Assembly (NCBI GenBank): GCA_963281255.1
Contig: OY725499.1
Span: forward strand, 1,992,096 to 2,056,095
Length of the DNA stretch: 64,000 bases
Direction: 5' to 3'
Source of the DNA: Aphrocallistes beatrix
Taxonomy: Eukaryota > Porifera > Hexactinellida > Sceptrulophora > Aphrocallistidae
In this document: one piece after another, positions 1 to 10,800 of the stretch
How positions within the stretch are numbered: the first letter of the stretch is position 1
Layout: the number at the start of each line of letters is the position of its first letter
Position numbers and translations under genes: made by a program
Notes under the pieces: generated by a model
The model's input: only the letters and a program-made list of their open reading frames with translations
Databases searched by the model: none
What the model was told of the DNA's origin: nothing

Positions 1-1558
1 AGCAAAACCAGCTAGTACCATATCAGACTACAATCATTGTCATCAAAAATTTGAAAATAATAGCAAATTAAATGTTGAAATGGGATTGGACTATTTAGTC
101 TTAGAATGTTGAGAGGAGCAATAATAGATGTCACATGGAATGTGAGGAATGTAACAACATTCCTAAGGAAAACTTTCCGAATATGGTCATGTGACATATC
201 AAATAGTCATTTACGCTGAACCCGAATTCAGCATTAGAATAATGAGTCCTACCTAATAGTGATGTACGTATTAGTATTTTTTGGGTGTATTGGGGTGAGA
301 ATACGTATGCAAATTTTATTTTTCAGCAATTGTAGTTGCTATACCTATTCCTTAATTTAAAATTGGAAGGTTGAGTGGTACTAATAATTAAAAACATTTT
401 TGGCTATGGAACCATTACAGATTACATAACTTATCAATGTATGGCGTCTCTGTCCTTAATTGAAATTTGAAAAATACTCTCAAAATCCAAAATGAAGTTT
501 AATGAACTTTTAGTGATATTCTTTATCAGCATTAAATTTGCAGGAATTTGATGCATGAAGAGATTCAGTCGGACTACTCTAAAGTCTAGAGAATGGAATG
601 TTGTCACATTCCTGCGCTTCCTGTCAAGGACATTTTTCTGAAATTTTGTTCTCAGAATACTCAACATACACCTCAAACATTCAGAAATTTTATCCTGACT
701 ATGAATATTCGGGTTAAAGCTGATATTATCTATTGATAATATCCTCATTTGAAATTTTAGGCAAAAGGCGAAGGTATATATCTAGACTCAATGAACATAA
801 TTCTGGGGTTTAGTTGTAAGCTATAAGTTTGTGTGAAGTCTTGCCATACCGCAGCTTCATTCACTGCTCCATTTCCCGGCACAGCGGGCCCCCAGGCTCC
901 AGACCTGGGGAGGGGCGCCCCCCCCCCCCAGGTACCCACACTTGGCGCTTATGATATAATGTGTATATTAATATATCGCAAATATGATACAACTATCATA
1001 AAAAAATGAAATGATGACTCATCACTCTGTTATGACGCCATCATTACTCATCAAAAAGTTAATAATTGACAAATTTTGTGATTTTTCGAGTTATCGATTA
1101 TAACATCAATTCAATATTCTAAAGTACCTCCATGTCATTTTAGTATCACGATTTGCACATACTTCGTGATATCCGCTGTACTATATGTACTTCAAAATAT
1201 TGACAAGTTTACAAGAACTAATCAATGTACTAACATATCAATTATATTAACTTTTAACCAATCCATGGTGCATTTTTCGAATTGGATACTCTCTCCTTAT
1301 CTTCGTACTCCACGTACATAATTTTATTGAACTAGGATCAAGATCTACTAGACATGTTGTTAATAAGTCTCCTGTGCCACTGCTTTTATTTAATTCTTAA
1401 TCATCTACGTACGGTATTATATCGAAATTCATTAATTAACTAAAGCTTGGACAAAAAAAAAATCTAAAAAGATACTTGTAGGCGCAACATTTCAAAACAG
1501 TTCAAGAATATAGAATATATATACAAATCAGTTTCAAATAAAAATGAATAAAACTAAC
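1..1558. other. Intron of gene B at the left edge
   Basis: No cadherin exon was found. It holds a GC-rich C-run near 912-930, an F1 repeat piece at 955-1110 and AT-rich sequence otherwise. Confidence 0.6.
955..1110 (+). repeat. F1 repeat fragment (middle part)
   Basis: Contains the F1 core: ATATTAATATAT, AACTATCAT, the AP-1 site ATGACTCAT, a mutated CRE (TGACGCCA) and the TTTTTCGAG/ATCGATTATAA stretch. Neither end is present. Confidence 0.8.
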
Positions 1559-1807
1559 CTCAGAAAAGACCAATACAGAATCTCTTGGTTCAGTGTTTGT
1601 GGCGCGAACTGTTAAATTATAAAAAGGTTTAGTCTCAAAGTCAATAGTTCTATTTACTCCCTCAGAATCATCTAGCGTAGTGAGAATGTTTCCATTTTGG
1701 TCAATAGTAAAGCGACCATCATCTCCCGACACAATAGAAAAAGTTGAAGGTTGATTGTTTCCAATATCATCGTCTGAAACAGATATCGGGTTATCTGACG
1801 GATTTAC
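1559..1807 (-). CDS. Gene B exon b3: EC2 body, paralogue of gene A exon a1
   Basis: A phase 0-0 exon of 83 codons: VNPSDNPISVSDDDIGN, FTIDQNGNI, GVNRTIDFETKP, LTVRATN, ending at VFSE with donor GTTAGT. It aligns with 63843-64000, including the exon end. Confidence 0.93.
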
Positions 1808-4800
1808 CTATATGAACACTATATATAACAAATATGCATTAAATTCAAAAAATATTTTCAACATCTATTAGTATTATGTATAATGGCAGATTTGAAGTAA
1901 GAAAATACGAATTTGCCTCCAACTTTCCCTAGCAGTTACCATCCAGACATCCCACAAGGTCCTGCACTGCCAAGAGTTAGTCGAGCACAGAAATTTGTCT
2001 AGATGGTAACTGCTTGGAAAAGGTGGAGGCAAAATTGAGGATTTTATTCGAGTCATCGCTGGTGTTCTCTCTCTTAGAGCAGCCGATTCGTGTGTCACAA
2101 TTAAAATTTGAATATCTCAGAAAGTAGATGTATGTCAAAAGTAATTACATCTGTGAGTAGATTCGATGAAGGGATATGTCCAGGCAGGGAATTATCTAGG
2201 AGCGCGAGACGCTACTTTAGGCGTATATGTCATGATTTTAGTCCATTTGTTAAACACCCTATTCTATACTAAAGTTGTTACTTAACCAATACTTACGTCA
2301 ATTGAATTGGAACTGGTAGCTAGTGCTAACATTATCGCTCTTATTTTTGAACGTAATAGAATAGAGTAGTAAACGTGTTCACCACTGTTTACTAAAAGTA
2401 AGACGCAAAATCTGTTAATTAGAACAGGTGAAAGGCGAACTTTCATCCCTGGAATTTTCTTAGCTCGGAATTTTCGCCCCCGGGGCTATTGTCCCTTGAA
2501 TGACCCCAAACGGTCTTACCCATTTTCATACCTTTATTAATGCTTAGATAATTCAAAACAGAATAATCAATTAAACAATATTTAATAGTCCCTAGCTTAT
2601 ACTAATAGTCCCTGACTCATTCGCAACTAGTCTTTGGCATACATGCCAACTTGAGCCCTGATAAAAGCGGGATGCAATATAAATTATCATAGATGAAAAA
2701 GAATGACACACTAAAGGGAAATCTCATTTAAAATGGAACACTCGTGAAAATTAGCTCAATAAAATGGCGAAACAAAACAGGGTGGTTGGCATATATGCTT
2801 TGGCTACTAGTCCTGAGTTGGATGCATTTATCAGTTATGTATTTTCAGTCACCATAGTATGCATATGTCAGACACTCCAATATGAATCTGTCGATTAAAA
2901 AATTCTGTTAGAGCTGTTTAATCGCTCTTAAAGTCAACTTTCACTAGCTAAACATATTTTGATATAGCTTAGAATCGATCTTGTTCGCTACAAAACCAAA
3001 CTCCTTAATTGTATTATTGTATTATTAAAATAGCCCCTAACTTCTTGAAAACTTATCAATTAGATAAATATATTTTATAAATACATGAAATCATGATAAA
3101 TATAGTTCACTGACCTGATGCCCACTACTCACACCTTCATCGAGAGAAAAATTATAGCTATTGAGAAATATGGGTGGATTATCATTAACATCCAAAATCA
3201 CAATCTGTACAGAAACAGTTGGGAGGAATTCGCCATTTCTCTGTGAATCATTTGCAAAAATTTCGAAAGAATAAAATGATGTGGTTTCTCTATCTAACGT
3301 TTGCGCAATGCTAAGTGATCCGGTTGTCAAGTTAAGAGAGAATTGCGGAGAATTAGAAGGATCAACCTTTCCATAAGTAATATTGTCTCCTTCAGAATCC
3401 ATAGCAAAAATCTAAAAATTGAACAGCATCATAACATTTTAGCGTTTTTAAGCAAAATAATTACACACAATCTGTTCCTACATATCTTGATAAATACATT
3501 CGAGTTCGCTTATTAATAATTGCTCAAATAGCAAACCATTAGTAGGTGATATTCAGTCCAAATATTGCTTCTGATGTAAATTTTGTTTCATTAATATCTA
3601 ATTGCAAGTATGATTAACAAACGAATTTCTATTAAAGATCAACTTAAATATTCACTTGTTAGTCGACCACCATACCTTTCAGCTCTTGCAATACTATCGA
3701 GTTAAATCGAGTTTTAATAGTATACAAGCGCGGTTCGCTTGCTTGCGCTCCTCGGCTGGCGGACACTTTGCATCCGCAGGAGGCGCCTGGGGTAACATTT
3801 ATTAATTGTCAGGGGGACAACATCTCTAAATATGTATGTCCAACTACTATAATTGATATCGCACGAAAAATCACCAATTTGTCAATTTGGAAAATTTTTT
3901 TTGATCCGTACTCATGACGTCATAACAGTGATGAGTCATCATTTGTTTATGATAGTGCATCATATGTGAGGTATATTAATATACACATTCTGTTAAAATT
4001 TCAGCGTTCTGTCACCTAAAATGGCTGAGTTATAGCCGAAAATCTGAAATTTTTAATTACAAAAAAAGTTACAATTACTTCATAATTCCATGATGAGTCG
4101 GCATTTGGTTTGAGGTCAGAACTTAGACGAGCCATAGCCAAAAAACTCCCACATGCCAAAAATTGGCTTTCTGTTCCTGGCAGTTTCTTCATATCAATTC
4201 GTGACATATATATATACGTATATACTTAGGGCAGTCAATATGTTACAGGTCCTAATCTGTTGTTATGTTGATATTTACACTAGAGAATATTCTAGTTTAG
4301 ATTCGTTACCCACAACGATACTCTATATATTACCTTTGTCATTTTTCGAATTAGAGTGCTAATTCTTTAGTTCTATATATTTTGACCTAGCATACTTGGC
4401 TCCTTTTGTAAAAATGGCTTCTCCTAACTTTAAAATTTGAACAAAGAGCAGTGATCAAGTTTTGCACATGACTTGGAGAAGAAACGCCACTTAAAATCCA
4501 TACCAAGATGGTTAAAGTATATTCAGAAGATGCTCTTTCATATTCCCGGGTGAAGGAATGGGCTAAGTGCTTCAATGAGGGGAGAGAGAGTCTAGAAGAT
4601 GAGGCGAAATCCGTACGTCCAATCTCGGTGATCACGCCACAAACCATCGATATTGTACGGAATATAGTGGAAGATGATCCTCACTCTACTACTCATAAAA
4701 TAGCTAGTCATCTAGACATCTCAACGGGAAGTGTTGATGACATTCTGTTCAACCATCTTGAGTTCCGAAAATTTTCTTCAAGATGGGCGCCGCATACCCT

Positions 4801-6969
4801 TACTGAGTCGCAGAAAAGTACTTGTCTGTCTTGTGCCGCCAAGGAGTTGCTAAAGATATATGAATTTTCTGACTATGGCAAGTGTGCACATGAGCAGAGC
4901 AAAATCTGGCTCCCGAAAGGTGCCACCCCAACACTTATCCTAGGCCCGACTTCCGAGCAATGAAGGTTCTGTACTGCATATATATATATATGATGCGAAT
5001 GGTGAGTCTAGGCGCCCAAAGGGCGTGTCTGCCAGTCGCGCAGCGCAAGCAAGCGAAGCGCACTTGTATACTATTAAACTCGATTGTCATACATTTATTT
5101 TATATTTATATGAGATATTTCTTTCACAACTAATGTAGAAACTGTCAGTGCCAGAAAGCTGATTTCGTCACTGGTTCGAGCAGGTTCGAGTCTCAGACAA
5201 AATGTCAACGGAATTATGATTAAAACATAACTTATAAGGGATGGAGTTAATCGCATATACGTATAAAATTCTCCATATGATTACCTAGATATGGTAAATC
5301 AATAATTATGAGTCATAACTAATGTATAATGTAGTTGGTGAGAAATCACGTTATTGAGTTATATATAACTAAATGTAATCACTAAATGGATAAACATACA
5401 GATAATGCTAAATGATACCAGTACTTCACACTAACCGGACAAAAGTATTTGTACACTGCACTATATTACTTCCCTAACAAAAAGTAAATTGAATCTTTTC
5501 AGAAGGGGAAATGTATCATGAGCGATCCAGAATTCTCAAAAAGGGGGGCCCCAAAAAGAGTTTGAAGCGAACATAGCGATCGACCTTATTGGGGAGTCTG
5601 GGGGGGGGCTTAGTCTTCTAGAAAAATAGGGGCATATCAACTAGTTGGGGCTCTGGGGGCGCTGTAGGGTCCTGGAAGCTAACAACAATTTGACTCACAA
5701 TTTGGACAGATTCATCTAATTTTGAGGTTAAAAGTTTATAGATTTATATACTCCCCCGAATCCATGCTAATATGTTCTCAGGGGGTTCACAATCTGGGTG
5801 AGTTGCTAAACACAAATGATCCCCTCTCATCATTTATTTTATATTTTAGTAAATAAATATTCAGACTTTATCCAGCCAGGAGGGGGGCATTTACCTTTCC
5901 CTCCCTACACCCTTGGCTCAGATTTCAGTTTAAATAAACGCAATTTCTAATTATTAATTCCATAAGATGCATTCAATTAACTGCGCCTCACTTGTATCTC
6001 CACACAAATTCGAGCGCTTCGTTAGAGGTATGAGCTATGAAGTGATGTCTGCACCTGCTTTCCTCATATTTCAGTAGTCCAGGCTATTCTAGATTTTAAC
6101 TGTGCTTTTGTTGCGAGAAGAACTGAAAAATATTAAGAACTATGCACTATTATACGTTAGTTTTATACTACATTATTATATATACACGTAGTAATATAAT
6201 TCCACGAGTGCATTAACATAATCAAACTCTAAGAGATGCTAAGAGTCTGAATAAAGATTCTAAATCTCTACATTTGAATTAGTGATAGTTTAAGGTTTCT
6301 AATAAATTCCTCAACCCAACAAGTAAAATTATTCAACCTGTGGTACATGAGGTAATTCACCACCATCATGTACAGTGGTAAATAGCGACATATGTGGCAG
6401 TGATTAATAATATAACTAATTCGAATGCGGAGATTTCGAATTTGTCGTATCAATCAGTAAGAAATCCGATTAGTTGTATCAATTATCGTTTAGGAGTTTT
6501 GATTTTCATGAATACGCGTAGATCCATTTTAGTAATAAATGCAAGTAAATAATGAAGTGTATGAATACTTTTGTCCAGGTAGTGTATATACTATTTTAAA
6601 AGTGTAAGAACGTTTTTAGATATCAGAATTCAACAAACAGGATTAAACAAAGTATACGGTAGCTATGCAGCGCAAACAAATAAATAAATAGCTGCAAGCT
6701 ATGCCATAAGTTAACTAAATAACTAGAGCATAGTAAAAAGTAAACATTTAATAACTCACTTCACTTAGAGGAGGGTTTGTTACGTTAAGAATATCGCCCA
6801 CTTGAGCATCTTCAGATACTTCAAATATATATTGAGTAGCAGAAAAGGTAGGAGGCTTATTGTCCTGACAAGAGACTTGATTTGATAGAACAATAATCGC
6901 CACCAAAAATAATTCAAATAAAAAATTGGAAAAATACAATAGCGGATGCTTTCTAAAGCGAACAAACAT
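1559..6969 (-). CDS. Cadherin gene B: 5' part (exons b1-b3), tandem paralogue of gene A
   Basis: The first three exons of a second cadherin, all in phase 0 and joined by GT-AG introns: 6760-6969, 3115-3411 and 1559-1807, 252 residues in total. It has a signal peptide, EC1 with linker-like NKPPTF, EC2 linker LDVNDNPPIF and a third exon matching the gene A exon at 63843-64000. The rest of the gene lies left of the window: nothing in 1-1558 looks like the next exon. As far as seen it should be a large cadherin like gene A. Confidence 0.9.
1910..2040. repeat. F4 inverted-repeat element
   Basis: Imperfect inverted repeat with arms around TTGCCTCCAACTTTCC and GGTGGAGGCAA, with CAGTTACCATC/GATGGTAACTG inside. 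Related copies lie at 19552-19744 and 51666-51809. Confidence 0.7.
3115..3411 (-). CDS. Gene B exon b2: EC1 body and EC2 start
   Basis: A phase 0-0 exon of 99 codons: IFAMDSEGDNITYG, LDRETTSFYSFEI, linker ILDVNDNPPIF, DEGVSSGHQ. Acceptor TTTAG, donor GTCAGT. Confidence 0.94.
3724..4206 (-). repeat. F1 repeat, near full length
   Basis: Reads inverted: starts with CAAGCGCGGTTCGC and hairpin sequence (GGCTGGCGGACAC) and ends with CAGTTTCTTCATATCAATTCG. Carries TGACGTCA and TGAGTCAT in the middle. Confidence 0.88.
4414..4963 (+). pseudogene. Mariner-like transposase remnant (N-terminal part)
   Basis: Readable as EQRAVIKFCT, then an in-frame TGA, then TPLKIHTKMVKVY, VKEWAKCFNEGRESLED, a short helix-turn-helix region (KIASHLDISTGSVDDIL) and SSRWAPHTLTESQK. 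These are hallmarks of the mariner N-terminal paired DNA-binding domain and linker. After that the sequence jumps to KIWLPKGATP, so the first catalytic Asp block is deleted. A small frameshift also separates an upstream MASPNF. Non-functional. Confidence 0.82.
5001..5068 (+). repeat. F1 repeat 3' fragment
   Basis: Only the GC-rich end: AGGCGCCCAAAGGGCG hairpin, CGCGCAGCGCAAGCAAGCG and CACTTGTATACTATTAAA. It lies just after the mariner remnant. Confidence 0.85.
5429..6584. mobile_element. Tc1/mariner-type MITE family F5, long degraded copy
   Basis: Left end CACTAACCGGACAAAAGTAT and right end AATACTTTTGTCCAGG(T)AGTG are inverted and are like the ends at 37326-37790 and 50173-50635. At 1,156 bp it is longer than the others and seems to hold an inserted GC-rich repeat (5500-5960). 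No transposase reading frame. Confidence 0.65.
6760..6969 (-). CDS. Gene B exon b1: start codon, signal peptide and EC1 start
   Basis: ATG at 6967-6969 opens MFVRFRKHPLLYF, a hydrophobic core (ELFLVAIIVLS) and a likely cleavage site after VSC, followed directly by QDNKPPTF, the A-strand (YIFEVSEDAQVG) and LNVTNPPLSE. Ends in phase 0 at donor GTGAGT. The signal peptide directly before EC1 supports this start. Confidence 0.92.
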
Positions 6970-7738
6970 TGTGAGATTCTATCTCACAACAAAATAGTCT
7001 AAAAAATAAATAAAATCGAAGATATAGTAATGAATAACAAACCAGGAGAATAGAATAAATGGCATTTCTCTCTCTTCATGTTTTTATGGAATATAATTTC
7101 AAAAAAATTAGGCAAAAGGGATTTTCTTTTATGTCTCACTTTTTCATGCTATTGTTCCTCCTTTGCATTATTTTTCTATTTTGGGAAAAATGGTTGAAAT
7201 GTTTTAACTACCATTTGATAAGTTCGTTGAAATGATATTGCATTTTATTTCGAATTTAATGCATTCACTTCGTGAAAATCATTTACTAAATTTTAAATTC
7301 TCGCAACCCAAATATAATTTTTCATGATTGAACTTCTAAAATCCATTAAAGAGTAAACTTAACACGGTAGGAATCTCTGGAGGCAACATTATTTTCTATC
7401 AAATGAATTACATAATCCAATTAATCATTCGATGGACAAATTATTGTAAAAAGCTCCTCTCCAAGATTGTAGATGCATTTCTGTTTGGAGGTGCCCTATT
7501 AGTTTGAGGTTGAAAATGTTTCAACACAAACCTGAAGAATCTAGCTTACTGATTGGGAGAACACTTGCAGATATTATTTATGAATTATAACATTTAAATT
7601 CTTCGATCGCAATGTCACTATAAGAAATAGATAAGCCAGAAAAGAAATAGTATAGAAAATATTAAGAAAATCAATAAATTTGACTATTAAGTTTTTGATA
7701 GTAAAATAATAAAATAATAAAGTTTAAAATTAATATAA
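6970..7738. other. Intergenic region between cadherin A (3') and cadherin B (5')
   Basis: These 769 bp must hold the 3' UTR and terminator of gene A and the promoter of gene B. It is very AT-rich. A small inverted repeat (TGTGAGAT/ATCTCACA, 6970-6988) sits directly before the start codon of gene B. I see no consensus TATA box or poly(A) signal that I could assign with confidence. Confidence 0.6.
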
Positions 7739-7860
7739 TTAGATAGCTGAGACAGAGAAATCATCACTATCAATATCACCATCATCGTCATCGTCTATTG
7801 GCATGTCAAGTGCTTTCGCCAAAAGTGATCCTCCTCCAAGACTGCTCGTCCTATCCGAGC
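7739..7860 (-). CDS. Gene A exon a33: C-terminal exon with PDZ-ligand-like end
   Basis: Phase 1 entry SDRTSSLGGGSLLAKALD, then a run of five Asp (PIDDDDDGDID) and the end FSVSAI before TAA. The last three residues S-A-I fit a class I PDZ ligand (S/T-x-hydrophobic); CDH23 tails bind PDZ proteins in this way. There is no clear beta-catenin-binding motif. Confidence 0.9.
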
Positions 7861-10800
7861 CTAAATCGAAATGATACATAATAAGCTTGTGTGCGGACAA
7901 ATCAGAAGTTGACAACTATACAAAGCATAGTCTGCAAACTTCATTAAGAATAATCAAAATAATAAAACACAAAACTTAACGAACCACTGATAAACTCATC
8001 TTCAGGAATTTCATCAAGGAACAGATCCATTTTCAATTCTTGCGATTCAAAGGCCAATTCTTCAGGAACAAGAGCTTGATTCAAGACAACATCACGTTGT
8101 GTAGTTGTTAATATATCCAATCCTTCCATTCCTCCGTAGACATACTCTTCCGTTTGTTTCAATCTCTGTTTTCCAACTAATCTAGAAAAATTGAATAGAA
8201 ATATTATAAACTAAACTAATCTAGGGGCAGTTTTCTTTATATTTTAGGAGTGGGGAGATTGGTGGAATGGCCGATTTGTGAATGAGTGGACCCAGTATCC
8301 TGCTGGGGATAGGCCCAATGTAGGCCCCTGGAAGCTGACAACATTAGATTTATACTAATAAGCACAAATTCTTCTAAACTAGTATATACTTATCCAGAAA
8401 ATGACAAAATAAATGCAATATTTGGTCACAAATTTAGAAAATTAGCGTCTTTAGCAAGAGGTTAGGGGGTGACTGCCCACCCCTTGCTTGACTATGTCTA
8501 TGGGTAAGATTTTGTTTTACTCATGATCGCTGACCAATTCTTTTTAGTTTAGTAGAAATAATAAATATGTAATTATTAACTTTTCAAATGCCACCATTTT
8601 GCATTAATAAATCACAACTTTTTCGCATTCCAGTTTGGGGTTTCTGATTATGACCCAAGTATATGTACCTACTACGTTATATATACTTGTAGTTAGAGTT
8701 GTCTTTGTTAATAAGTTGTACAAAACACGCCACTGGTGTCATCTTGATTAAAACCTCAAGTTCGCAAATTTTCAGGGGGAGGTTCGGGCGGGGGTTGTGC
8801 GCCGGGCGAAGCCGCAGGGGAGCTTCATCCAAACAAACAAACGTCTAGCAATAAACTAGTCATAGCAATATGAGTACTATCATGTTATACGTCCACTTTA
8901 AAATACGATTGTGTAGCGAACTAATACTATAAAGAAACAAGTCAAACTTCTCTGCTGTGAACAATTTTTGTGATGGAAATGCATTTTAGACATTTTCATA
9001 ACTTCCGCTACAGCAAAACTATAATAGCTAAACACTCAAATTGGATTATATTTGATAGGTGATAGTTCACTTTTTACTAGTTCATAATATGTACATATTT
9101 TGTAACCCTAAATTCAAAGATTCTTGAGATATTTAGTTTTGACAAATACAATATATAGTATATTGGATATAGTAACATGATAGTGCCGGGGACGGGAATT
9201 TCTAGTCAAATTATCGCTCACATCCAATATACGTATCACTATTTCCAATAAAATTAGTATGAAATGTCAACAGTCATGATTAGTAAATACTAAGCTGAAG
9301 TAACTTTAGTATTTATATAAGGCGGAAATGACAATTCCCTGCGCAGAGTGATTACAGTGATCACACTAAGTTCTTGATAGTTAAGGAAATATGTTAAAGA
9401 CATTTACAAGCTTACACGGAGCTTCAAATCTCAAGTGCATATCCTTCAAAGCAATAATGATTTTGGGATAAATATGTTTTTTAGCCGGATGAAAAGGGAG
9501 GTTGCAGATCACTGCGCTAGACCAGAGCACTACTTGAGCAGATGTGTAGTAAATGTAACAAAAATAAAATAAAACAATTATACAACAAAATATTGTATGC
9601 TGATAGAGTATATATATCAAACCTTTGATAGAGAGCAAGTAGATTGGTCATACAGCCACAAATGAATATGGCTAGGCATACAACAATTATAATAAGCGTC
9701 TGTATCGATGGATTTTGTGGATTTGATATTGAAGTCTGGACAAGATTCGAAACAGCACTAACTTTCCCCTCACAAATAGTAGACAAGTCAGTAAAACTGT
9801 CATCAATCTAAAATAATAAATAAATTAGTAACACTGTCCTCACAGATTGAGATACACATGCATATACGTACATCTTAAAACTAACCGTTCGAATTAATTC
9901 TGATTGGAGAATAAGAGTGGGAACACCATCAACAATATCATATGCGTAAAATAAAACGCTAGTTCTTCCAGGGAATATTGTGGTACCAATAATCAATTCC
10001 TTAATTTCGTAGAATTGAACCTACAAGATTCATTTATTAAAGATGGAAAGCAATTAATAAACATTTTACTTTTTTTCAATTTGAAAATATTAACCTCAAT
10101 ACTTTAACAGGATTTTATCTTCACATATTCGGATCGAAAAATTAATAATACAAGCGCGCTTCACTTGCTTGCGCTGCGCGGCTGGCGGACACGGTGTCCA
10201 CCGGAGGCGCCCTTTGGGCGCCTTGATTAATTATAAGGGAAATAACATCTATAAATACCTCTGTCCTACTGTTATAATCGATATCGCACGAAAAATCACC
10301 AAATTTATCAATTTTTAAAATTTGGATGAGTAATGATGACGTCATAACAAAGTGATGAGTCATCATTTTTAATGATAGGTGCATCATATGTGAAGTATGT
10401 TAGTATACAGATTCTATTAAATTTTCAGCCTTCTATCTCCTATAATGGCTGAGTTATACTCGAATAACTGTATTGTTTAACTTTTAAGAATGTGAAAATG
10501 ACGTCATAATTCCATGATGAGTCGACATTTTGGTCTGAACTCGGAACTTAGTGGAGCCATAGCCAAAAGACTCCCGCATGCCAAAAACCAGCTTTCTGCG
10601 CCTGGCAGTTTCTTCAATCAATTCGTTACAGGTATATATATAAATACGTCCAGTATATACTATATGCAGACCTGCTGATTTAAATAAATATTTAAAATTA
10701 TTTCGCTTTAATCTGGTACCGTCGAAATCGTTTTTTCTTACTACTTCTTTACAGGTAAAAAACAAACAAACGAAAGTAAGAAATAGTGCAAAATAAATGG

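Noticed and set aside
4387..4647. Minus-strand frame of 86 codons
   Set aside because: Shadow of the mariner-like remnant on the plus strand.
7975..7980. GTTAAG as the donor of exon a32
   Set aside because: It leaves phase 2 and brings TAG into frame at the start of exon a33; the GTTCGT four bases earlier keeps the frame to a sensible C-terminus.
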